DNA of 64,000 bases, taken from NCBI RefSeq assembly GCF_019649055.1, contig NW_026570226.1, positions 1,240,001-1,304,000 on the forward strand, given 5' to 3'. Positions 17,501 to 24,959 of the stretch are shown in pieces. A model generated the notes under the pieces. The model was given only the letters and a program-made list of their open reading frames with translations. It was not told the origin of the DNA and searched no databases. The position numbers and the translations under genes are program-made. Origin of the DNA: Paramacrobiotus metropolitanus (lineage: Eukaryota; Tardigrada; Eutardigrada; Parachela; Macrobiotidae). The first letter of the stretch is position 1, and the number at the start of each line of letters is the position of its first letter.

Positions 17501-19210
17501 GCTCTCTATTACCAGGGAGAAGAGAATCTGGATAAACTCACTACCAGACTGGCTGATGAGTTAATTGCGCTGGTCAGGGAAGGAACCCTAGAAACGACCA
17601 ATGCACACAGGGCGGAACCAATTCGCTTCACCATCCCGGGATTCATCCCACAGAAGACCCAACGGTCTCTGTATGTGTCACATGACGTTGACACAAAATG
17701 GGATCCGGACAGAAAGAAAGCGGTTGGACCGCCGAAGGACAAGCTGACCGGCAGAGCCAAGGAGGCTTACTTAATCTCCCAAGAGGCCAAACTGCCAGGT
17801 CCAAAGAACTTGCCGGTTGAAAAGCCCCCTCGACCATCGGTCACTAGAAGGGAGAAGGCTGCACGGCAAGAAGTTGAAGAAGAGATGCGCGCGGCCGGAA
17901 TCCGACCCGTGCCAAGGGACACTGTGTCACTGCCTAACGCAGCTGGCCAGTCCAGACCTCCCTCACCGACTCCGTCAGCCACATCAACTAAGAGTCGGAA
18001 GACTACGGCCACAAAGGCCACGGCTGCAAAGAGGAGCGGGAGGAAGGGCCCGCTACCACCGGGCCGAGACATATCGGACTCTGAGGACTCCGAACCGGAG
18101 AACTCAGAGGAGGAACAAGAAGAGCCGGACCGGGACCAAAATATGGAATCCCAAAAGTCCGACTCGGATGACAATGACGATGATGACCAGAGCCCTGGTA
18201 AACTGACCATTAACGTCCCACCGGACCATGACATGGAAATTCCACCTGGTGATGAAAATCAGCCACCTAACGGTGACCAGGACATGGAGGACCAGGGCGG
18301 CGCAGAAGACGCCAGTCAGGACCAGAGCGGCGCAGAAGGCGCCGATCGGGAAAGTCAGGCCAGCGTAGAAGACGCTGAGCCAAGTGGAAGCGGTGCACAG
18401 CCCGAACGGGACAGAGTGCGAGACTCCACCTCACCAGAGTCGAATGACGGTGAGATTCAATGGACTTTACCCGACCCATGCCCGGCCAAACCGCGCATTG
18501 ATTATGTGCCGCCACCGAGAACCACGGTGGCGAGGAAATGGCCCGGCGGAGATCCATCAAAGAAGCCGAAGATCTCCAATACGGACGAGACGTGGGCATA
18601 CATTAAGGCAGCCTTAAAGGCGTTGTCCCAAACGGGTACAACCCTTGCTACAGGAGGCTTGGCCTTCCAACTTATCCAGAAATGGAATGGCCCACCAATC
18701 ACCAAGTCCAAGGTGATGAAATACATTAGAATGGCCTATGAAGAAGGAGCCATCCTTCGAACCCATCTGCCCAACATGCAGATGTTCTACACGTTCCCAC
18801 CGGAAAGACGTGATGAAGCACCTCAAGGCTACTGGGAATGGCGAAATGCCATCTTGGCGGTACTGACCACCACGCAACATCCCTTGGGCCTGACAAGAGG
18901 CGAAATGGCCAATCAACTCCTTGGACGATACGATGTACAACTTTCGACGTACGATCCTCAGCTGAGTGACGGGAATGAATATCCCCCTAGTCGCCCCAAC
19001 GGGTTGTACTACCTCAGCGAGGACGTGCGATACATCGTCAAAAAGATGCTGCGCGAAGGCTGGCTCGAGCAAACTGTCGACGAGCCAGAAGCCCAGCAGC
19101 GGTATCGGATGAAGAATAATCCACCGGATCGCTATGGCCCTCGTCCCACCGAACCCGCCTCCTTGGCCTCAACCAAGTCCAAGAAGAAGCGGCGCACTTA
19201 CCATCAGTGA
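11582..19210 (+). CDS. Giant accessory protein with C-terminal winged-helix-like domains
   Basis: The ORF runs uninterrupted for 2,542 codons from the ATG at 11582 (a second ATG is at 11603). I do not recognise the protein. Residues ~60-330 are Pro/Tyr-rich. Residues ~380-1650 are Pro/Thr/Ser-rich linkers broken by short Arg/Glu-rich helical modules (near residues 390-460, 560-650, 830-880, 1220-1290 and 1510-1570) that look like degenerate copies. Residues ~2080-2300 are strongly acidic. About four winged-helix-like units occur near residues 1855-1915, 1945-2030, 2335-2410 and 2420-2520. The clearest has LTRGEMANQLL, then VRYIVKKMLREGWLEQT, then a basic wing. DNA or chromatin binding is inferred from this fold-like pattern. 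The codon and word style (frequent CCAAC) matches gag-pol, so it belongs to the element. No signal peptide or membrane segment is seen. Confidence 0.8.
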   Translation: MTAPHSTMEGRRRTDRSDDSDRSNRLHPYSRPESRSGGSSTRSSNRPPSVQVPNIRANLTAEQLATMSVGPRSRADTPLPRVQPLPPRAIPPQLWPPGTFSDVTGLLVNAAVAGSQPSSTSGQTVRRYPQGPTGPPQPILYGGLPTTSANQPVFTTAAVGPTVMTTPVHTGPRPQFTPPPYYNPHYGYPPYPAPGPSNQPQPDPNQWRYPPPWMYPPGPYGYPPPYGGYGAYGQPPYSPPSAAQPDPTGQAPSDSSIEPPRAGPEAYATPAPPETQPSISRPDGLRDYPLRVFVDGRLTIYNRPEEVPPTLAAQLGLAEPEPAAQPTPNPALTVPSTCIISDMVEPISSPMPDDDEDEGDVQVDPTTPPMRIESPTELLADGRTPLYQLQDNLKDVENAIQELEAMIRELDRRSPHYRESAQRILLDQEEFRRLAHELSEEIATRQAQHEIFPLHDQTGQALLAASRRLRDQLVQHRTDRQLRTEGSVAPTRPPPAPSALPPTNPTVVVTTTTGESSAPPVAQPTSTDEAMLMATGLEPREPASSPYDLRAYPDIPPLERELHAAELLEEEIRKAITSLKGVDIAIMRRKVALDLEFQRVLEYITRIRRAMLRFMDKPLNTANDAPALRDFRNRQYQLGLIDEALRRVLPKPRPGQPTRVGQTGLLTPTFSSTRQPAEELRTRFLRIMRIPAERFAAGPALSRPASASDTETDSDIDWFDTPDPIPVPGLTAPPDHMVAPERQVHPRPGSLAPPPEIAERLELIMRANVSQGRPAYADDFPVLGQLANANQPVPRTLRQQWDEEQAAADQRLREADTGPIRMTIPQALRNRNLIRDAEDIERRLTNQIRDLSPFDPEAVRLTEQQQSLTQRLALLRDLTPNSTMPTGQSLTVLDHTTRWIREFIEDYWKVQRPGPSTTARPSDFDPVNEWRPSPVSAPAPLALTHEPAALPSVGQPIPAELAQALTVPGPTSSQSVDTAGPAIADSSKEVPPQDVEMDVSLPDNTLELLSEKSAETESTPAQPAGEPISPMAVDAPTASSQRMSKPIEGDISGGTLVVRPTDRKSTGGRPEPATPATTSGPQSPRFKKKKRTPPEAEEPPSQRSLPPWREPRENLELTRPIRSTPPAWSGPPRDSDAPGPTRPGPSILKPKKAEPPTLILRGLPAKKKKSPPKNFPGKGHVLSPPEAPAIPSGTTQPLRDEPPTRHRIRLTQTESWDDPHNRAVSEIIELDLRLNLTEEDMRQRLRAGDPTLTDREIDRINRGCQLMVQERTILIRRLMAMRSRSQALRQRKLPSEIIEHAIYIRGPHINPRAWTVEPRPRPGQPVEDELPPEEAESEDERPQLPAAFWGVTSSEESEIEEDLDEQVQRALYETSQVRPPSTKESPRRSRSPSKRTSPGRATSTPARMPSMPAIEPAPARFTPSRPGKSPTKERMDTTPPPEPTMTITVERIAAPTVSAGSSLEPVTVTVRTPAPVVAESARMMVQITPAVSDQEVETDTALMPMSALTPTEQRHLYVHSDQNERRRYRFLLTKRQEAKEQNNMEEYDMLSEMLAPLVYRMVKDYRTRRNQRAFPPPEQDPMMTEALLSSAPLIVAPPKTQASPASEPMDTSPSGPVAVEPQPKPVQPEESPKATSSAQESAGQSQSGTGSTAATPTILTNMPASVDDIPFGRPVTFPITGTLDNLALGMGVIHSANSQRSKQPRKAKNPERARPASRPASPQPRAKPATRPNSPQPSGSQAATPRPTSNPEAERNRQKKQAAKDKKSQEAKIAQLEKRLSGDEDVQVLSDSPDKPAEPALNRSRRDEEYEPRFGPEPPSEEVMLPSPWDDEAELPDPGPEATHIEVPADHYVRLTVAAARAMRRATGRDMYQCLVCVLRSRMKYKEEYQGLPPADRVLTAPFMRRMVSRILDMGLLVRTHRDWTSMMELHVAHRPAGLSRSRDFPFHQICRTIAYLHNPRGSNLTDIARTLNALYYQGEENLDKLTTRLADELIALVREGTLETTNAHRAEPIRFTIPGFIPQKTQRSLYVSHDVDTKWDPDRKKAVGPPKDKLTGRAKEAYLISQEAKLPGPKNLPVEKPPRPSVTRREKAARQEVEEEMRAAGIRPVPRDTVSLPNAAGQSRPPSPTPSATSTKSRKTTATKATAAKRSGRKGPLPPGRDISDSEDSEPENSEEEQEEPDRDQNMESQKSDSDDNDDDDQSPGKLTINVPPDHDMEIPPGDENQPPNGDQDMEDQGGAEDASQDQSGAEGADRESQASVEDAEPSGSGAQPERDRVRDSTSPESNDGEIQWTLPDPCPAKPRIDYVPPPRTTVARKWPGGDPSKKPKISNTDETWAYIKAALKALSQTGTTLATGGLAFQLIQKWNGPPITKSKVMKYIRMAYEEGAILRTHLPNMQMFYTFPPERRDEAPQGYWEWRNAILAVLTTTQHPLGLTRGEMANQLLGRYDVQLSTYDPQLSDGNEYPPSRPNGLYYLSEDVRYIVKKMLREGWLEQTVDEPEAQQRYRMKNNPPDRYGPRPTEPASLASTKSKKKRRTYHQ

Positions 19211-19400
19211 CCTAGGCGTAGAATTCGCATAGGGTCTAGGGGGTGAACCCGATATAATACACCGGGCAAGAAAAGCCTAGTTAACAAATCACACGTAAAA
19301 TCATAGGGACGTAAAATATAGGGCGTAATTACCATAGGGACCCGTCATAGAAAGTGGACTTAACCTTATTCTGCAAGTTTCATTTCTGTTACCACAGAGA
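19211..19400 (+). other. Spacer after the giant ORF
   Basis: This 190-bp spacer has three short near-repeats of CATAGGGACGTAAAATAT / CATAGGGACCC type (about 19300-19345) and a TATAATA at about 19252. It may hold a promoter or splice acceptor for the third ORF, but nothing decisive is visible. Confidence 0.3.
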
Positions 19401-20622
19401 ATGGGACTTACACCACAGCAGAAGTACGAACCGCGATGTTCGGACTGCAGGCGCAACAGCGGAGACCAAAACCGCCGGGACAACGCCCCACGGGAATTGT
19501 TCCCTTGCGCATACCACCTGCGGCCGGGCTTCCGCGACGAGTGACAGAGCCTACTGCTTCTACTTGGAAGTGGTGAGAGGCAACTTTGAGGCATACTGCC
19601 ACATGACCAGCCGCGATGGAAGCCACCTGTTTCCCCTACTGAGGGACCATGAGCAGATAGAGATCTACGATCTCTACATGCAACGCAGTGGTGACCGACA
19701 ACCTGGCTGGAGCAGTACCGGAACCCAGATTCCTCCACTCAGCCAATCGGCTCGAGAACGGAAAGAGGAACGAGACCGGGAACGTCGAGCCCGTAACACG
19801 GGTTCTGACCAGTCCTCAGGGCGCGGCCCAACGGCCGCCCCGAAAACATATGGACATCAGCAACGGCCATCGTCAGGCTCTCAATCCTACGGATATGAGA
19901 TGTCTACACCGACGACATACAACCAGATCCTGGAAAACATCAACAAAGCTATGGTTGACCAGGTGGCCAAACAGCTGATGGAAGGTGGACTGTTGGACGC
20001 CCTGAAAGGCCAATATCAGCCAGCGCGTACAGAGCAACGTACGCCACTGGCACCGCTACCGCGGAACCCAGATGACTTACGTCATCAGATCCACAGCCGC
20101 AACCAGGACCAAACTGGCCGCCGTAGCCAGCCCGAGGAGCGCCAAACGCGCACATCACCTGGGAAACGGGGCGAGGCAGAGTCCAGCCTGGTTGTCGCTC
20201 AGTCCACCAAGCGACCAGAAAGAAGCGTCAGCTCGGTGGCCCACAATATCAGCATCCAGATACCAATGGAGACGGAGTCCGCACCGCCGTCATCGGACCC
20301 ACCGGCCCGACAAGACGCAAGCGTCAGTGCCACGGACTTCGACCCATATAAACATGCTGAGGACCAGGGCATCAATATCCGGCCACGTCCCCATCGGGAG
20401 GTGACGGATTACATCATGGGCGCTATCCCATACCCTAGGGATCGATGGGCCCAAGTCAATGCCATGGTCCAGAATCTGCAAACCTTCGTCATCCGGTCCG
20501 GACTCGAGATGGAAATGCAGAAAAGGAGTGGCCCCGTGCTTTCAGCATGGCGGAACATATCGATAACCGCGAGGGCTACCCCATGGTCCGTGATAATGCT
20601 CTATCGAGCATCACGGACGTGA
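19354..20622 (+). CDS. Third ORF, first part (unknown protein)
   Basis: The convincing protein in this frame starts near 19537 (AYCFYLEVVRGNFEAYC). Upstream, a different frame from the ATG at 19401 gives a better N-terminus, MGLTPQQKYEP followed by a CSDC...PCAYH cysteine/histidine pattern, and breaks off at a stop near 19543. So the true start is probably 19401 with a 1-2 nt indel between. The rest is Arg/Gln/Ser-rich and disordered, with one helical segment (ILENINKAMVDQVAKQLME). Protein-like reading leaves this frame at an AAAA run (20521-20524) and continues in the next frame. I recognise no family. The position after pol resembles that of env in errantiviruses, but no signal peptide or transmembrane segment is visible. 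Confidence 0.5.
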   Translation: MDLTLFCKFHFCYHREWDLHHSRSTNRDVRTAGATAETKTAGTTPHGNCSLAHTTCGRASATSDRAYCFYLEVVRGNFEAYCHMTSRDGSHLFPLLRDHEQIEIYDLYMQRSGDRQPGWSSTGTQIPPLSQSARERKEERDRERRARNTGSDQSSGRGPTAAPKTYGHQQRPSSGSQSYGYEMSTPTTYNQILENINKAMVDQVAKQLMEGGLLDALKGQYQPARTEQRTPLAPLPRNPDDLRHQIHSRNQDQTGRRSQPEERQTRTSPGKRGEAESSLVVAQSTKRPERSVSSVAHNISIQIPMETESAPPSSDPPARQDASVSATDFDPYKHAEDQGINIRPRPHREVTDYIMGAIPYPRDRWAQVNAMVQNLQTFVIRSGLEMEMQKRSGPVLSAWRNISITARATPWSVIMLYRASRT

Positions 20623-21335
20623 ACTTACTCGGACAGCCCGTTACCAGACCGGACTGGAACGACTTGTGCCAACTGCACATAAAGGACGACCAACTCGACG
20701 TCGTCAAATACCTGGCCCAGTTCGTCCTACCGGACGCGAACGCCAGTTTCATAATGGCAGCCGCCAGAGCCGCCATGGAAATCCCATGCAAACCGGCTGA
20801 CCATAAGGATAACCCGGAAACGCAGATTTACTCGTACAACGGCACGATGTTACGCATCTTCGCCGCTAGACTCGGACACCTACGGTGCCACTGGGAACTT
20901 GAAGTTGCCTATCGGCAGGGGAAAATCATTCCTCGCTTATTGACCCAAGTGGCCCTCCTAGGAAACCAAATCCATGAAATCGAGGCGGGAGTCAAAATCC
21001 AAAGCGCCCTGAATGTTTTCAGGAGCCGCCCCAAAGACTACCGTTATCGCCATCCAACGGACTTCGACGACGGTGCGGAAGCGTTCGTTAACCGAACGGC
21101 AGCGCGGAAACTTCCAACGAAGTTTCGCACTCAACGATCCTCAACAGGATCGTCCGCACACGTCCAGACCCAGGCCGAACAGTCTGGCCCAGAAGTCCAG
21201 CCGACCAGCACCTCCAGCCAACATCAACATAACCTGACTGAACAGGAATTGGCGGACATGGAGGAAAGCGTCGTTGACCCACTCAACCCAGGGTTGGGCG
21301 ACGGCGACCAAGCCGGACAAGGAGGGCAGGAATAG
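20445..21335 (+). CDS. Third ORF, second part (unknown, helical)
   Basis: Protein-like from about 20525, this frame continues the previous ORF after a 1-nt offset at A4 (20521-20524). It encodes a mostly helical domain: DWNDLCQLHIKDDQLDVVKYL, FIMAAARAAMEI and MLRIFAARLGHLRCHWELEVAY, followed by a Gln/Ser/Thr-rich acidic tail ending at TAG 21333-21335. There are no Cys pairs, membrane segments or catalytic motifs I can name. A structural or nucleic-acid-associated role is possible but unsupported. Confidence 0.5.
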   Translation: MGPSQCHGPESANLRHPVRTRDGNAEKEWPRAFSMAEHIDNREGYPMVRDNALSSITDVNLLGQPVTRPDWNDLCQLHIKDDQLDVVKYLAQFVLPDANASFIMAAARAAMEIPCKPADHKDNPETQIYSYNGTMLRIFAARLGHLRCHWELEVAYRQGKIIPRLLTQVALLGNQIHEIEAGVKIQSALNVFRSRPKDYRYRHPTDFDDGAEAFVNRTAARKLPTKFRTQRSSTGSSAHVQTQAEQSGPEVQPTSTSSQHQHNLTEQELADMEESVVDPLNPGLGDGDQAGQGGQE

Positions 21336-21655
21336 GCCAACGGCCATTCCTGCATGTCGGCCCTAAAATTGGACCGGCATCGGCTGAACCGGACTTGAAC
21401 ACCATAGTGGGCACAATCCAACGGTTGTGACCCTCGCCCAACAAACGTGGCTTACAGCCATGTATCGTCCACCTCACCGGACCTTAATCCCTGGATCTTA
21501 ACCGGATTCCCCGGATTGGCTCTGGCTTAGCGGCTGGGACCATGAATTTGGCTCGGCCATCCCAGACCATCCGACGGAGTCCACCGGACCGAACTTGGCA
21601 CAAGGCCTGGTTCACCGGCATGGAAAGGATCCAGCGCCCAGAAGGCGGCGACGGC

Positions 21656-21785
21656 CCGCATAGAAGTTGCGACAAGCCGTGGATCGATCCTGGCCCGCAT
21701 AGAAGTTGCGACAAGCCAAGGATCAGCCTGGCCCGCATAGAAGTTGCGACAAGCCAAGGCCAAGTCCTGGCCCATAGAAGTTGGA
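21656..21785 (+). repeat. Tandem repeats of 37-39 bp around CATAGAAGTTGCGACAAGCC
   Basis: Four copies begin TAGAAGTTG at 21661, 21700, 21738 and 21775 (spacings 39, 38 and 37). The first three share CCCGCATAGAAGTTGCGAC. A further isolated CATAGAAGTTG occurs near 21876. The copies lie 320-440 bp after the last ORF. Confidence 0.8.
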
Positions 21786-22054
21786 CCAGGCCCACTATGC
21801 GTCTAACCGACCATAGATGGCTCACGAGTTCAGTTGCCATACCAAGGAACTGGGACAAGTGAGTTCGGGAGCCACATAGAAGTTGTGGTACACCCATTTA
21901 GCATGCCACGTCCAACATCCTCACCACGGACCGCCCAGAGGCCCATCCAAAAGATGCACCGCCCAGAGGCCAAATGAGGATGCTTCTAGTCAGTAGACCG
22001 ACTCCTTTGTGGAAAACGCCTACCGGCGCCCACAACTTAATTTTTTGGAATTTT

Positions 22055-22440
22055 TTTGGCCCGCCATACACCTTGGACCGTCGAAAAAACGACTAAGTCC
22101 TTTTGGCCCGCCATACACCTTGGACCGTCGAAAAAACGACTAAGTCCTTTTGGCCCGCCATACACCTTGGACCGTCGAAAAAACGACTAAGTCCTTTTGG
22201 CCCGCCATACACCTTGGACCGTCGAAAAAACGACTAAGTCCTTTTGGCCCGCCATACACCTTGGACCGTCGAAAAAAAACGACTAAGTCCTTTTGGCCCG
22301 CCATACACCTTGGACCGTCGAAAAAGCGACTAAGTCCATTTGGCCCGCCATCAATTTTGGCCCATCGAAAAACGACTAAGTTTTTTGGCCCGTCCAACGA
22401 CGTGGCTCATCAAAAAAACGACTAAGTCCACATCGGAGAG
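22055..22440 (+). repeat. 47-bp minisatellite with hairpin-forming unit
   Basis: Copies of TACACCTTGGACCGTCG start at 22067, 22114, 22161, 22208, 22255 and 22304. The spacing is exactly 47 bp except for one 49-bp step caused by two extra A's. Two degenerate copies follow, to about 22430. Each unit has GTCG-A(n)-CGAC, a 4-bp stem around an A-rich loop, then TAAGTCC. The near-identity of copies suggests recent amplification. Confidence 0.9.
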
Positions 22441-23640
22441 CCAAAACCTGTTATACAGGACCTCAACGTCCCACACCAGCCGGAGGTGAGCCATATCACA
22501 ATAGAACCTCGTATCCCGGCCCAGAGCATGTCAGAGACCGAGTTTGGACCGCCCCAACGGGTTTGGTCCATCACACCACCTCGGTCCTGGGACTTGGAAA
22601 ATTTTTCCATTGTGGCCCTCTTGGACTTAGAAGATTTTTGGACCTAGGCGCATGACCAAACTGGCATGCAAGGCCAAACCGGTCCAAGTTAGAGACCCAT
22701 GTGAACCACCCTAACGGGACTGGTCCAAAGCACCAATTTTGGCCACTGGGAAGGAATCCGACAGGACTCCCACTCCCGCCACACCAGGGACAACCCTAAC
22801 GGGTCAGGTCCAATAGAGGCATGTCAGACCAAAGCATGGCCATCCTAACGGAATTGGTCCAAGCATACTATTTTGGTCACAGGAGCACCTCTCCTGTCCA
22901 GAGGCAATACTCTGGCCCTATATGGACAGCCCAACCGGGCTTGGTCCACCATACTTGAACCAGGAAGGGGACAACCTGTCCTTGCGCATGCAACCGTGCC
23001 TTCCTTATACCGCACCGCTGGATTTACTCCACTGGACCCCTGTGGACATCTCTGGGAACCGTCGCCCCGGATCTACAGGACCAGACCAATCCTAACGGAT
23101 ACAGCGGACCGTTGACTAGGACCCCTGTGGACTAAAGTGGCCCTGTGGTAAACCTAGTCGGAATAAGCCATTTTTCGTCTAGTTTTTTAACCATACCTGG
23201 TTTTTCTAGACTTTATTAACCAAAGAATTAATGTTTTTATTTAGCCATTTAACCAAAGGAATTGGCTTTGGGATCTCTAACTATGATCTTACTTTCTTAA
23301 ATTCTCACCGAAATTGTGATTTTTTTTTTATTTCGATGTTTAACCCATGAGCCTTATAAACTTTATTTTTTTACCTGTTCGACCAACCGAGCCTTCAAAC
23401 CACACTGGAACCCCCAGCAACCAGAGTGCACTCCAGATTTCGGCCGTTCGGTGCACTGCACCGCGGGTCTGGAGGAACCGACCCTACCGGGTTTAGAGAC
23501 AAAGTGGCATCCGGCCCTACCGGGTATCGGATCCTGGCACCCTACCGGGTTGGCCAGGGGCAGAGTCGGAAGGTGCTCGCAGGAGCTCCCACTCCCGCCC
23601 AGAGGCATGTCAGAGACCGCACACTCGAGGCGGTAGACAC

Positions 23641-24959
23641 CTCTTGTGGCTTTGCTCTGTCGCCCGCCCGCGCACGGCTACTCCATTCGTGCCGCGCTAT
23701 TACGCTGCTCACTCAGCGTATACTTTGTCTACGCTGACCAATCAGCGCATTTCTGCACTCTTGGGGGCGTAGCCCAGCGCCTACGAGCGATTCTATGCTT
23801 TACGGCATCAGCTGTTGCGTACCCGCAGCACGCTGCATCATTACCACTTTTACTGACTTGCGCGCTCGCAGCTACTTTTTCCACAGTGATACCGCATTGG
23901 TTTTCTGTGTTTGTTTGTGGTTGCTTTATTGTTACCAATAAAGGCGATATTTGCCCCATTTTTCCATCTGCTTCTGTGTCATATCTGACAACCATGAGGG
24001 ACCGAGGGAAATCATGTTCCACGATTTTTAACAGCTGAGGCAGCTGAGTTTTATCGAGCACAATCATGTGAATGCCGCTGATACTAATCCACCCGTATTA
24101 ACCTCGACGATCCCAAAAACCGTGAATTTTAGGCGAATCTCAAACAATTTCGGACGTCGGTTTCAGAAAACTGCAAACCGAAGCGTGCACACAGGCTTAT
24201 AAAAAAGGCAGCGGAGTATTGTGTCCATGTAAACTTTTTACGTGGATTTTTCTTTTCTGCTTGATTATCACTTTATTAGTTATTACCGCCATGTTGCTTT
24301 CGAGTATAGATATGACTTTTAGGTACCCATACAGTTCTACACACCGAGCGTGCTGGTTTTGGAATTAACTGATGCTGATTAGATTATAAACACTAACGGT
24401 AATCCAACGAGCAATAACAACTTCCGTAGATTTTACAGCTTATCGTCAGTTTTTCAAATACTGTCACAGACAGTATCACTTCTATACCGCAAATTGCCAA
24501 TGACACCACAGCCGCGCCACGTGCGCCCGGATCCGAGTCCGCCCAGTGGAGGTTTGTTTTCTCAAGTATAATTCAAGTGTGGGAAAGCCGACGTTCAGTC
24601 TGGATAAAAACGTGCGTCGTACATGTAACGCCAACCTAATGTTTGTTAATTTGTTACAGTTGATCAACTAATTTTCGTATACAGTAAGTCCATATTAAAA
24701 CGCAATGCTTGTCGAATGTGGTATCCATCATCCATCATGAAGGATACCTCCGCATTTTCTAGACATGATTGCACAGTCTCCGAAATTGTACGCAGGTAGT
24801 ACACACAAACAAAACGGTATGAGAAGCAGTTTCATTTCTTGATTACAATCGTCAAAACTCAGAACCGATTAGTTCAACGTACAACTAACAGCAAACGAAA
24901 AATTTCGACCTACAGACGACTGCAAAACAGTGCCAAGTAAGATCGTCGAAGACGGTAAA
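23641..24959. other. Transition from G+C-rich retroelement to A+T-rich host DNA
   Basis: There is no gene. At 23640-24060 a stretch has a CCAAT box (GACCAATCAG, about 23737-23746) and a polyadenylation-type AATAAA at about 23937 followed by T/G-rich sequence, as an LTR or terminal exon would. It shares no visible sequence with 1-445. From about 24100 the DNA is A+T-rich, without coding signs. A short palindrome GGTATCC...GGATACC lies at about 24719-24748. Confidence 0.4.

Larger units (their letters stand above)
1..23640 (+). mobile_element. Giant Ty3/gypsy-type retroelement (ends not defined)
   Basis: The block has gag, protease, reverse transcriptase, RNase H and integrase in the Ty3/gypsy order, followed by two further ORF regions (11582-19210 and 19354-21335) and a 2.3-kb repeat-rich 3' stretch. 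At more than 23 kb it is far longer than the usual 5-10 kb of such elements. It is visibly richer in G+C than the rest of the window, and words ending in CCAA or CCAAC recur throughout its coding strand. I found no copy of the first 445 bases near 23-24 kb, so paired LTRs cannot be shown. The 5' LTR may lie outside the window, the copy may be truncated, or the element may be built differently. The right edge is placed at the composition change near 23,640 and is approximate. Confidence 0.85.
21336..23640 (+). other. Repeat-rich non-coding 3' region of the retroelement
   Basis: This G+C-rich region has no long ORF that looks coding. Two short tandem arrays (21656-21785 and 22055-22440, listed separately) lie inside it. 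From 22540 to 23100, degenerate copies of a CCTAACGGGACTGGTCCAA-like unit recur about every 60-100 bases. A CCCTACCGGGT unit is repeated near 23490-23550. The words match those common in the coding part, so this looks like the element's 3' untranslated region. Confidence 0.55.

Noticed and set aside
22060-22440. CRISPR-like array
   Set aside because: The 47-bp units follow each other without variable spacers, so this is a minisatellite. The host is an animal.
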